Shown one piece after another: positions 9,788 to 27,971 of a DNA stretch of 64,000 nucleotides. Numbering within the stretch: the first letter of the stretch is position 1; the number at the start of each line of letters is the position of its first letter. Source of the stretch: Cafeteria roenbergensis (taxonomy: Eukaryota; Sar; Bigyra; Bicosoecida; Cafeteriaceae); NCBI GenBank assembly GCA_008330645.1, contig VLTN01000060.1:1-64000 (forward strand). The letters are read 5' to 3'. The translations under genes and the position numbers were made by a program. The notes below the pieces were generated by a model, which was not told the origin of the DNA, did no database searches, and was given only the letters and a program-made list of their open reading frames with translations.

Positions 9788-10109
9788 GCAAGAGGGCGAG
9801 CGCACCGCTGCCTCCTTGCCCCGCTCTTGCAGACGAACGTGCGTGTTTGGCGCCCGGATCCAGCGAGAACCCCGTTTGTGTGCACCGCTGGCGGCGCGCG
9901 GAGCGCAATCACTCGAGCCTCCCCGCCCCCCCCCCGTCCCCCCAGCTTCAACACAGGAGAGTACCAGTGCCGGCGGTCCGACACGCATCCGCCCCACACG
10001 CCCTCCCGCACACCCACTCTCGATGCTCCGCGTCTCGGAACGGCAGCGCCAGCAAGCCGCCTCCAAACCAAGCAGCGCCGCCGTCGCGCCCGCGCCCGAC
10101 GGCGGCGGC
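9788..10109. other. Convergent 3' spacer
   Basis: 322 bp between the stop codons of GMP synthetase (+) and the methyltransferase-like gene (-). It contains C-runs and coding-like open frames only as a by-product of high GC. I see no gene or RNA here. Confidence 0.6.
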
Positions 10110-11462
10110 TTAGCGCGCCCCTTCCAAGGCTACACGCGCTGCCGCCTCGATTGCCGCGCCGGCAAGAGGCGGCGGCTGCTGGTGGGGCCAGCACAGGACC
10201 GACACCTCATCGCCGCACGCAAGCCGAGCAACGCGGTCGCTCCCAAGAGCAGCCTCGCACGCGGAAATCACGCCCGGAGCGTGGCGGGCGGCGCCCGGGT
10301 TCACCACCAGGACCCCGCGTGGCCGCACGCGCCGGGCCAGCCTGGATATCGAGTCCGGATCGCTCGCGCCGCCCCAGGGCTTGCCAGCCGTGCACAGATC
10401 GACCACCACGACGTCGAAGCCGTCGCAGCCACCAGACGGCGCCAGGCGCTCGTCCAGCCAGAGCGACGCGCCGATGAGGGTTGCGGCCCGAAGCGTCAGC
10501 GGCGGGCCGGCGTCGGACGACGCACCCAGTGCGACCAAGAGCCCCGAGGAGGCGTCGAGCGCCGCTTGCAGGGTGTCAACGAGCGTCACAGCCGCAGGGC
10601 GGGGGGAGCTCGCGGCCAGCCAGGGCAGCGCCCCGCCGAACCCAGCGCCTAGCAGGGCCACCTCCAGTGGCGGGGGCGAGGAACCAGCGGCAGCAGCGGC
10701 TCCCGAAGCGTCGCGGCTCCCGTCTGGCCAACCCTTCTCGGCTACGCCGGCCGAGACTGCCTGGGCCCCAGCGGCGGCTGCGTCCGCCGACGGTCCAGTG
10801 GCCGACGAGCGCCAGGGCGTCCCTTCCTCCCCAGGGGCACCCTCCTGCCACCGAGCCACGGCTGCGGTGGCTGTTGCCGCCACGGCCAAGTGCCACACGG
10901 GCGACGGGAGCACCTCGAAGCCAGCCAGCGAGCCGCGCACCCAGGCGCTGGCCGCGGCCTCGGCGGCAGACTCAGAGTCTGGGCTGCCAATGGCGGCCAC
11001 CCGCACTCTGATTTCCGAGTCTGCGTAGCCCTCCAGCACGCCCAGGCCGCCGACCGCTGCCGCAAGACAGGCCTCCCCAGGGCTGGAGGCCGTGCTGTCC
11101 AGCGCCGTCACGACCACGGGCAGCAGGTCCAAGCTCAGGTCCTCGCTCGCAGGGGCAACACAGGCGACCCTGCTGGCCATGCCTGTGCGCATTCGCGGAA
11201 GCCAGGCAGCCACGACAGAGTCCGATTTTGCAACAGAGGTGGCATCTGCCAAGAGCGCGCTGAAGCTCTCCTGGAGCTCGGAACAGCGACCATACGCAGA
11301 CGTGTGACGCGCTTGGAAGACCTCCACCGCGGCCAGGGCGCCGTATTCGGCGAGCTCGCGACTGCAGCCGGCAAACATCAACCGGGCGGCCGCGTCCAAA
11401 CCCGCTTGCGCCTCGTCGTCGTCTCCGCTGAGGATGCACACGGCACACGCCCGGCCGAGCAT
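10110..11462 (-). CDS. SAM-dependent methyltransferase-fold protein, METTL13/spermidine-synthase-like C-terminus
   Basis: 450 residues from the ATG at 11462. The C-terminal 190 residues form a class I Rossmann methyltransferase: motif I VALLGAGFGG, the acidic end of strand 2 in VTLVD, DVVVVDL on strand 4, and GVLVVNPG on the next strand. The order resembles the C-terminal domain of METTL13/eEF1A-KNMT and spermidine synthases, but the substrate cannot be told. The N-terminal half is Ala-rich and helical. An upstream ATG at 11578 opens a good coding frame that would join this one if a C7/G7 run near 11502 were one base longer, adding about 39 residues. It is head-to-head with the reductase gene at 11772. 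Confidence 0.6.
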   Translation of the reverse strand: MLGRACAVCILSGDDDEAQAGLDAAARLMFAGCSRELAEYGALAAVEVFQARHTSAYGRCSELQESFSALLADATSVAKSDSVVAAWLPRMRTGMASRVACVAPASEDLSLDLLPVVVTALDSTASSPGEACLAAAVGGLGVLEGYADSEIRVRVAAIGSPDSESAAEAAASAWVRGSLAGFEVLPSPVWHLAVAATATAAVARWQEGAPGEEGTPWRSSATGPSADAAAAGAQAVSAGVAEKGWPDGSRDASGAAAAAGSSPPPLEVALLGAGFGGALPWLAASSPRPAAVTLVDTLQAALDASSGLLVALGASSDAGPPLTLRAATLIGASLWLDERLAPSGGCDGFDVVVVDLCTAGKPWGGASDPDSISRLARRVRPRGVLVVNPGAARHAPGVISACEAALGSDRVARLACGDEVSVLCWPHQQPPPLAGAAIEAAARVALEGAR

Positions 11463-11771
11463 GGGCGCTGTCTCCGGGGCCGTCGGACCTCCGGGGGGGC
11501 CTCAAGCCACTCGTCGAGAAGCGCGGCTGCGGCCTCGCACGCGTGGTCCGTCGCCACTGGCGACCCAAGGGCTGCCATGGCCGCCGCCCCAGCGCTTCCA
11601 GCCCAGGCCACCGCACGGGATAGACTTGCCTGGCCTTATCGGGAACACCGGGCAGCTTGGTGCATGGACACGGGCCTGTGCGCTCGCGTGCTATTGCTGC
11701 TGGAGCCGGCCCGGCTGCTCTGCAACTGGATGCTCCCCGCCGAGGCGCACCCCGCTGCTTCGCAAGGCGCC
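11463..11771. promoter_or_regulatory. Head-to-head spacer of the methyltransferase and reductase genes
   Basis: 309 bp between two divergent starts. The left part may be coding for the methyltransferase N-terminus (ATG at 11578). The remaining 190 bp would then be the shared promoter. No clear TATA box is visible. Confidence 0.45.
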
Positions 11772-13311
11772 ATGGCTGCTGCTGCCGGATCCAGTGCCGA
11801 CTCCAAGGTCGTCTGCGTGACTGGTGCCTCCGGGTACGTCGCCAGCCAGCTGGTGGCCGCGCTGCTGGCCAAGGGCTGCACCGTGAGCTGCCACGTCGTT
11901 CTGCTCCGGCGCTCCGTCTGTTCGTGCTAGCTTGGTGGCCTGCACGCGCGCGCCGATGTCGATTCCTGGGTGCCAAGCCGTGCCTATTCTGCAGTGAACA
12001 TACCCCCCCCCCCGGCAAGTGCGGAGCGTGGCCCTCCGGCTTGCAACACGTCTCGCTTCCGCCGCTTCCCCGCCCGCTCCCCGCAGGTGCACGGCACCGT
12101 GCGCTCGGTGGCGAACCCGGCCAAGACGGCGCACCTCAAGGCGCTCCCCGGGGCCGCTGACCGCCTCAAGCTCTTCGAGGCGGACCTGCTCAAGGCCGGC
12201 TCCTTCGACGAGGCGCTCGCCGGTTGCTCCGAGTGCCACCACACCGCCAGCCCCTTCTTCAACGACGGCGTCACGGATGCCGAGCTGCAGCTCATCCGCC
12301 CGGCCGTGGAGGGCACCCTCAACGTGCTTGGGTCTTGCAAGAAGAACGGCGTTCGCACCATCGTCGTGACGTCATCCACGGCCGCAGTCTACGGCCGCCG
12401 CGAAGGCAACCCCGCGGGCCACGTCATCACGGAGGCGCAGTGGGCCGACGAGGACCTTGCAGCGGAGAACAAGGTGCACTACGTGGTGTCCAAGATCAAG
12501 GCGGAGCGCGCCGTGTGGGCCTTCGCCGAGAAGGAGTTCCCCGAGGCCCGCATCGTGGCCGTCAACCCGACCCTGGTGGTGGGGCCCATGCTTCAGCCGG
12601 TCATGAACACCAGCTCGGCCGTCATCGCAGGGGTGAGAGTGTCGCCCGCCGCGCGGCACGTCGCGCCTAGGCACTCGCCGCATCCGGGCCCGCGGCGCGC
12701 CTAATGGCCAATCGGCCAGCTGTTCCTCCCCCCCCACCCTCCCTCCCTCCCTCCGCCTCCATTTGCGTGCAGTTTCTGTCCGGCGAGCAGACCGCCGTGC
12801 CCTCCGGCTACATCACCATCGTGGACGTCAGGGACGTCGTGGCAGCGCACATCGCAGCCGCAGAGCGCGAGGCCGCCTCGGGCCGGTATCTTCTCGTTGG
12901 CGGCGTGGCGAAGTGGGCCGACCTCGTCGGTGAGCGCGCTTGCAGCCCCGGTCGAGCCTGCCTCCGTGTCGCGCTGCTGCGTGTGCGGTGGCAATGTGAG
13001 GTTTGCGAAGCGGGATGCTGTGTGCGCCTGGTCACGTTGGCTGCGCCGCTCTCGCCTTGCGCTTGCTGGTCCTCCCCGCAGCGTCGATGCGCGAAGGCAC
13101 CCCTTCGGAGCTCGCGGGCAAGCTCCCCTCGGAGATCGCGGACCCCGCCGCAGAGGCGCCGTGGCGCTACAACATGAAGAGCACCCTCACCGTGGACTGC
13201 TCCAAGGCGACCAAGGACCTCGGCATCGAGTTTCGCTCCCCGGCGACGAGCGTCCGGGACCTGTGCGCTGACAGCGTGTTCCAGTCGCTGGTGAAGCCCG
13301 TGACCGCCTGA
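11772..13311 (+). CDS. NAD(P)-dependent epimerase/reductase, DFR/CCR-like extended SDR
   Basis: Four exons (11772-11882, 12087-12632, 12773-12929, 13082-13311), all GTGAG...CAG, encode 347 residues. It is an extended short-chain dehydrogenase/reductase of the dihydroflavonol/cinnamoyl-CoA reductase group. The nucleotide-binding motif is VTGASGYVASQLV, and HTASPFF is typical of this group. The catalytic serine lies in VTSSTAAVYG, followed by the YxxxK motif in YVVSKIKAE and NPTLVVGP. Length is normal and all core residues are present. The natural substrate cannot be deduced, because protist members act on diverse carbonyl compounds. Confidence 0.85.
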
Positions 13312-13515
13312 GCGACCGCCCCGCCGCGCCACCTTGCATCAGCAGCACCAGCAGCTCGTCGTGTCCCTGTCGGGCCAAGTATTTTCACTCTGGCAAACAA
13401 CGAAATGCCAGAGGCCCAAAGGCGCCAAAACGATTGACCGCGTCACTTGTGCGCGAGCAAACGGAGCTTCGATCGGAAGCCCAGCACAAGTGTCCGCGGC
13501 GTCGGAACCGAAGCC

Positions 13516-15223
13516 ATGCCTGCGCCATTTGCCGTTCGCCTCGGCGGCGGGCTGCTTGCGGCTGCATGCCTGCTCGCAGTCGTGCTGTACGCGGTGTTCA
13601 CCACGGTGACCCCGCCCCTGCTGATCATCGACGAGGCGTCCCCGGCCTGGCTTGCCGCATTGGTCGGGTATGTCAGCCTGCAAGTGTTCATCGTCGTGCC
13701 GGCGCCGCAGTCGTTCTGCGCCTGCTTGCCGTTCGGGGCTCGCGCGGCTTTCTTCGCCGTTTCCGCAGCACTGTCGGCCGCCGCCGGAGTCTGCTTTGCC
13801 ATCAACGGGCGCCCGGACATGACAGTCTGGTCGGTCGTGCTGGGCATCGTTCTGCTGCTCGTCGGGGCAACGTACATGGGCTGCGGCCTTGCGAGCTCCG
13901 CAAGCGGCGTCGATCCTGACAAGGCGGCAACCGAACCCTTCCACGAAGCCGAGGCCGCGGCAGACCCACCGCGCGCATCCTGCTGCAGCCTGAGCTGTGT
14001 CGGGCTGTCTTGGAATACCTGCAACTTGGTTGTCGTGCTTCGTGGGTTCTGGCGCGGGCGCACGTGGCCGGCTTGGCTTCGGCGTCCGTTGCGCGCGAAT
14101 TGGTTTGCGAGCTCACTGACCCGACTTTCGATGCCTCCCGTGTCACCGGCCCCTCTCGCTGCCATTCTTCCCAAGTTGCTTCGCTGCAGTGTTCATCATC
14201 CTTTTGTTCAACGGCGGCATCGTGCAGGCCACGGGGCCCATCGCCTTCCCGCCGCGAGGGAGCTTTTTCGACCTCACGCTGAGCACGGGCGACGCGCAGA
14301 GGATCCACTACGAGTGCGTGGGCCCAAAGAACGGAACCTTCCCGGTGTACCTGGCCGATGCGGATGGCTCGCACGGCCTTGCTGACTTCTGGCCCCTGCA
14401 GCGCAACCTCACGGCTGCTGGGCGGCGCATTTGCACCTACGACGCGCCTGGCCTCGGCTACTCGGACCGCTACTATTCGTGGCAGCACGCCGAAAAGTCC
14501 ACATACTACAGGCAGCTCATTGACGCCCTGGGCGCGCAGGGCGAGGGAAGCCAGTTCATCTTCATCGCCTGGGGCGGGGGCGCCGAGCCGGTGTACGAGT
14601 TTGCGCTCGCCAACCCGACCTTCGTCGCCGGCTTTGTGTTCCTCGACTCGTTCAGCAAGGACGTGCTCTACCAGTTCGAGGCCGAGTACAACTCCTGGTC
14701 CAAGGCCAGGATGAACGAGTACAAGAGCGCAGACCTGAACGGCCGGGTGCTCCTCTTCTCGATGATCAGGGGATTGGCTGCGCCCTGGGGTCTGCTGCCA
14801 ATCTTCGTGTCCAACGACCCCAAGGGCTATGCCTGGCCTGAGCGCTTTGCAGAGTACTCGTGGAACTACCACGTGCCGAAGACGTGGACCGCGCAGTGGT
14901 TCAGCCTGCTTCCGGAGTTCTCGGCCGAGGCGTCCCTCACGGGGCTGGGGGTATTCGACACCCGGCTCGCGGCCCTGCAGCAGGTCCCCGTCCTCTCCAT
15001 CGTGTCCAACCGCTCCCGTGCCGACACCTGCAACGAGTGGACCCAGGACTGCGACAAGGCAGTCGCGCAAAAGGAGTTCTTGCGCGCCAACGCCGTCAGC
15101 GTCGGCAATGTGACGGGCGCGGAGCAAGTCGCGTACTGCACGGAGTCCGACTGCGCCCTGGACATGCCGCTTCGCAAGCCCGGCTTCGTCGTGGACGCCA
15201 TCATGCGCAAGTGGCCTCTGTGA
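13516..15223 (+). CDS. Membrane-anchored alpha/beta-hydrolase-fold protein lacking the usual nucleophile
   Basis: The 5' part, from ATG 13516, encodes about four hydrophobic helices. The 3' exon from about 14190 (after CTGCAG) begins with another membrane segment (FIILLFNGG) and continues as an alpha/beta-hydrolase domain: RICTYDAPGLGYSDR is the strand-4/oxyanion region and FIFIAWGGGAEPVYEFA is the nucleophile elbow. At the elbow the expected Ser of GxSxG is replaced by Gly, so the domain may be catalytically dead. Four cysteines near the C-terminus (DTCNEWTQDC, YCTESDC) fit disulphides in a secreted or lumenal domain. The intron between the two parts lacks an obvious GTGAG donor. An alternative open helical frame at about 13985-14130 suggests extra coding sequence, so the join is unresolved. 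Confidence 0.6.
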
Positions 15224-15516
15224 CGGCGCTGCCCTCCACTCTTTCGTGACCCGAGAAGCGCGGGGCCCCAGCGAGGCCCCGCCCAGGCGTGCAGCGTCCC
15301 CAGGGATCAGCGACTGCGTGTTTCACTGCCAGGGGGCTCGCCAGTGTGTGCCAGTCTTGGCTGTGCGCTCGCTCGCGAGTTGTGTGGATCGATGCTTGCT
15401 TCGCTGCAAACATCGCCGCCCGACCCGGTGCCTCGCACTCACTCGGCGGAGGGCACGCTCATTAGGCCTCGCGCAGGCCAAGGGCACCGAGTCGCCACGC
15501 CGGAGCGTTCTTCGCG
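15224..15516. other. Spacer between the hydrolase and Asteroid-like genes
   Basis: 293 bp between same-strand genes, holding the terminator of one and promoter of the next. No conserved element was recognised. Confidence 0.5.
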
Positions 15517-18264
15517 ATGGGGGTCACGGGGCTCATGTCTTGGCTGCGCTCGTGTTCCGGAACGCTTGCCAACACGACAAACTTGACGGGCCGGGCCGTT
15601 TTGGTGGACGGGTCGGCGCTGTCGTTTGCCCTTTTGGTGCCAGGCGGGGTAGGAGACCTTCTTTCTGATTCGGGGATCAATGGCGGCCCAGACTTCGTCC
15701 CGAAGCGGCCGCGAGCTGTTGCCGGTGCGGGCGAAGTCGGCAGCCTCGCCACGCAGGTGTGCACCGCTGCTGGCATCGAGTACGGGATGCTGGCGTCCCG
15801 CGCTGCCGCCTTCTCGCGCATGCTCCAGTCTTGTGGCGTGCGGGCTGTGTACGTGATGGACGGAGCCCCGGGACGGCGAAAGGCCAGGACGCACCTGCGG
15901 CGAGCTGCCCAGGCCGGGACCGCAGCGGGCGTGTCCTCGCACCACCTTGCCCGCGTGCCGGCATCGGTCCACGCCGCTCGGAGGTGTCACACGGGCACGT
16001 GCGGGTCCCGCCCGGCCATGATTGACGATGTTGTGGCCGCCGCGGTGGCAGCCACCGGCTCTACGGTGCATCGCGCCGCGTTCGAGGCCGATGACGTGAT
16101 TTTGCGGCTCTGCAACGAGGCCGCTTCGAGCGAGGACCCGGGCGCGGCCTTTGCAGCCGTCCTCTCCAATGACAGCGACTTCGTGGTGGCTGCCGGGTGC
16201 CCCGGCCTGGCCCCGCTGGACCTGCTCTCCTGCAGGCCACTTTCCGGCTCTGCCGCATCGGGAGGGGCTCTGCCGGAAAAGGACCCTGCCGGCACGGCGG
16301 CAGGCCTGCGGCCTGCGACGTCGCAGTCGGTCGAGTGCTTCTGCTCTGTGTTCACGCGGGACAGGCTGGCGGCCGTGCTGCGGGTGCCGCCGAGGGCGCT
16401 CCCGGCGCTGGCCGGGCTGGCGGGGAACGACGCCATGGACGAGGGAGACCTGGTGCACGGGGCTGTGCTGGAGGCGGCTGGGAAGCCGGCGGCCGGCTGG
16501 CCAGCCGCCGTTTCCGCGTGGAGGGCGGGCAACGCTGCAGCGAGCTTGCCGCTTGGGTGCGGCGCAGCGTCCGCGACGACACCGCCGGGGAAGGACGGGG
16601 CCGGTGCCGGTGGAGGAGCAGCTGGTGCCGCTGGTGCTGGAGGCGCGGGGGGCAGGGCCGGCGCCGGCGCCCTCGGGGCCAAGCGCCGCCGGGCGGGCGG
16701 CTCAACGGACCTGCGGGGCGGGCGGTTTCACCGCCACTCCGTGTTGGAGGCGGCAGCGCTGCTGCTGCGGGGTCTGTGGCGGCGGCCAAAGGACGTCGAG
16801 GTGCCCGCCAGCGAGCCGGCCGGACCGCGTGCGGACAGGGCCACACAGCGGGCGAACTGCTCTGCCGCCGTGGCGGCGCTGCTGCCCACGCTGCGTCGCG
16901 TCGGGCGCGGCGAGGACAGGCGAGCTGGGCTGGCCACGTCCTCGGGCGGCGGGGCTAAGGACGGGCGCGGAGCGGGGAAGCGGCGGGGAAGGCGGAGCGC
17001 TCGCAAGGGCGCCGCCTCAGTAGTGCCCAGGAGCAGCTGCAGCGACGGAAGCGGCAGCGGCAGCGGCAGCGGCAGCGGTAGCGGTAGCGGAGGCGGCGGC
17101 ACCGGGAGCAGCCCCACGGGGTCGGCGGACTCGGCGGCCGCGCTTGCGGTGGCTAGTCGGCCCCACGGCGTGGACCCCGCCCTCTGGTGCTGGCTGGGCC
17201 ACGAGCCGTCCCCCGGCACCCGACGGGTGTGCTCCACGCTCTTCAGCCGGCTGATGCACGTGATGGATGAGTACGCTGGCGTGGCCGACGCCTCGGGCGA
17301 CGAGGCCTCGCCGGGCCCAGCATCGCTGGGAGACGCTTCCGTGTGCAGGGCCGTGTCGCTCATGCGCGATCGGAGTGGATTCCGCTGGCCCGCCGTGCCC
17401 CGGTGCCAGGCGGAGCAGCACCCCGCGTGGGCGGGGAGCGAGGCACGCGCCGTCGCCTACGCTGCGCTCAATGCGGGCCCCGAATGCGACGGGGCGGCCG
17501 GCCGGGAGCTGGCCGGGCTTGAGTCCACCGTCCTCTCGCTCCGCTGCAGGCCGTCACCCGCCCGGGCAGCCGTCATAGTCAGCCGTCTGGCAGAGCTTGC
17601 AGGCTCTGCCGAGGTGACGGCGCTGCCAGAGGCGGCGAGGCCGCTAGCCGTGGCCTGCTGGCTGGCAAGCGGGTTTGCGGCGCGTGCTGGGGGCGCGAGC
17701 GACGCAGGCGCAGCGGGTGGAGGCAGGGTCACAGAGGGCCACGGGTGGTCCAGCTGCAGCGTGGATCCCTCCAGGGTGGCGGGCGGGGAGGCGCACTGGG
17801 CAGAGGACGACTCCGCGGCCCCGCTGCACGGCCGCGCCGTGGGGGCTGCGGGGGGAGAGCCTCCGCTGGGTGCCGAGGAAGTGGACGGCCTCCCGCCCGC
17901 GGTCGGGGCGGAGGCGCCGCCGTCGCCGGGCGTCGCGGCGGCCGTGCGCGCGTGCCTCCAGTGGGGCTGCCTTCGGGCGGGAGCTGGCACGGCTGCCGCC
18001 GAAGCCGCCCTGCAGGCGGTTCTCGGCGGGGAGGAGGTTTGCAGCAGCGGCTCGGCCGACCAGGCGGCGGTCAGCATGCTGCACGTGGCGCACGCTTGCG
18101 CGGCCATCGCAAACTCGCTGGAGAGCCTTGCAGTTATGGCGCAGGCCGCGGGCGAGACCGCTGTCCCCGGGACGGGAACGGTGGGAGAGGTTTGCGCAGC
18201 GCTGAGTCTCGTGAGCCCCGAGGGGACGGCTTCGTTGCTTGAGCGAGGCGCTGTTGCCGTGTGA
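15517..18264 (+). CDS. ASTE1: Asteroid/ASTE1-like protein, XPG/FEN1-type PIN nuclease fold
   Basis: An unbroken 915-residue product. MGVTGLMSWLR at the N-terminus and VLVDGSAL are the XPG-N signature. VYVMDGAPGRRKA, FEADDVILRLC and VLSNDSDFVV supply the acidic metal-binding residues of the XPG-I region, so the active site looks intact. LAGLAGNDAMDE occupies the helix-hairpin region. This order is typical of the Asteroid family, whose human member ASTE1 is a single-strand DNA endonuclease implicated in DNA repair. A long C-terminal half, Ala/Gly-rich with a Gly-Ser dipeptide run at about 17043-17100, follows. At 915 residues it is somewhat longer than typical members. Confidence 0.8.
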   Translation: MGVTGLMSWLRSCSGTLANTTNLTGRAVLVDGSALSFALLVPGGVGDLLSDSGINGGPDFVPKRPRAVAGAGEVGSLATQVCTAAGIEYGMLASRAAAFSRMLQSCGVRAVYVMDGAPGRRKARTHLRRAAQAGTAAGVSSHHLARVPASVHAARRCHTGTCGSRPAMIDDVVAAAVAATGSTVHRAAFEADDVILRLCNEAASSEDPGAAFAAVLSNDSDFVVAAGCPGLAPLDLLSCRPLSGSAASGGALPEKDPAGTAAGLRPATSQSVECFCSVFTRDRLAAVLRVPPRALPALAGLAGNDAMDEGDLVHGAVLEAAGKPAAGWPAAVSAWRAGNAAASLPLGCGAASATTPPGKDGAGAGGGAAGAAGAGGAGGRAGAGALGAKRRRAGGSTDLRGGRFHRHSVLEAAALLLRGLWRRPKDVEVPASEPAGPRADRATQRANCSAAVAALLPTLRRVGRGEDRRAGLATSSGGGAKDGRGAGKRRGRRSARKGAASVVPRSSCSDGSGSGSGSGSGSGSGGGGTGSSPTGSADSAAALAVASRPHGVDPALWCWLGHEPSPGTRRVCSTLFSRLMHVMDEYAGVADASGDEASPGPASLGDASVCRAVSLMRDRSGFRWPAVPRCQAEQHPAWAGSEARAVAYAALNAGPECDGAAGRELAGLESTVLSLRCRPSPARAAVIVSRLAELAGSAEVTALPEAARPLAVACWLASGFAARAGGASDAGAAGGGRVTEGHGWSSCSVDPSRVAGGEAHWAEDDSAAPLHGRAVGAAGGEPPLGAEEVDGLPPAVGAEAPPSPGVAAAVRACLQWGCLRAGAGTAAAEAALQAVLGGEEVCSSGSADQAAVSMLHVAHACAAIANSLESLAVMAQAAGETAVPGTGTVGEVCAALSLVSPEGTASLLERGAVAV

Positions 18265-18596
18265 TGCCAGGCCCAGGGTCACTCGACGGCGCGGTGGCCA
18301 CGCTTCGCACTCCCAACCTGAGCCGAGGCAGCCTTTGCCCCCCGCCCCCAATCGGCACACATCGCACGCAGCACTCCAGCGAGCCACCGGGAGCACTCGT
18401 TCGGTGGCCCCGCGAGCCCGTGCCCAGATGCGGCCGGCAGCAGAGCCAGAGGCGGAGGCTGCTCCGACTGAGGTCGCTGGCAACAACTGCAGCCTCCCGG
18501 TTGCACTGTTTGCGCGCAGGAAAAGCCCGCCAGAGGCGCAGCGCACAGGGACACCCCGTTCGCAGGCCAGGCCAGCAGGCTTGCGAAGCGGCGGCG
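18265..18596. other. Spacer and 5' region of the EF-hand gene
   Basis: 332 bp between same-strand genes. It stays open in one frame up to the ATG at 18597, but I see no conserved coding. It probably holds the promoter and 5' UTR. Confidence 0.5.
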
Positions 18597-27515
<8,919 letters not shown>

Positions 27516-27971
27516 GGGGCTGCTTTGTGGTCCCGATCGTTCGTGTGGAGAGCCCGCTTGGTTTTCGTTGTGCGCGCATGCGTTGTGTGAGTGTCCGTGT
27601 GTGTGAAGGGGGGATGGGCCGTCGTTCAATCCGAGTCTACCGTGAATGCCGCTCCGACAGCGAGCGTTCCAAACGCACGCGTTCAAAGGAGCCAGTGGCA
27701 GAAGAGAGACAATCGAGCGCCCGCGCGCGCCGGAAGGAGTGATCGCCGCGGTCACCGACGGCGGAAGCGGCGCGCTGCCACGAGAAACAAGCAATGTTTT
27801 GCAAGCATACCGAGCGCACACGCAGCTGGCCAACTACGAAGCCGCACGGAAGCCCTCCCCACGGGAACACTGTCACCCACCCCGCTGGGTTCGGCACCCA
27901 CAGCCGCCTGCCTCCCGCCAAGGCCAGCCCAGCAAGGAGCGAGAGGCCGAGAGCCGGTGCAGTCCCGCCGC
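27516..27971. other. Convergent 3' spacer
   Basis: 456 bp between the stop codons of the EF-hand gene (+) and the PARP-like/TLDc gene (-). The first part has GT-rich stretches after the stop. I see no gene here. Confidence 0.55.
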
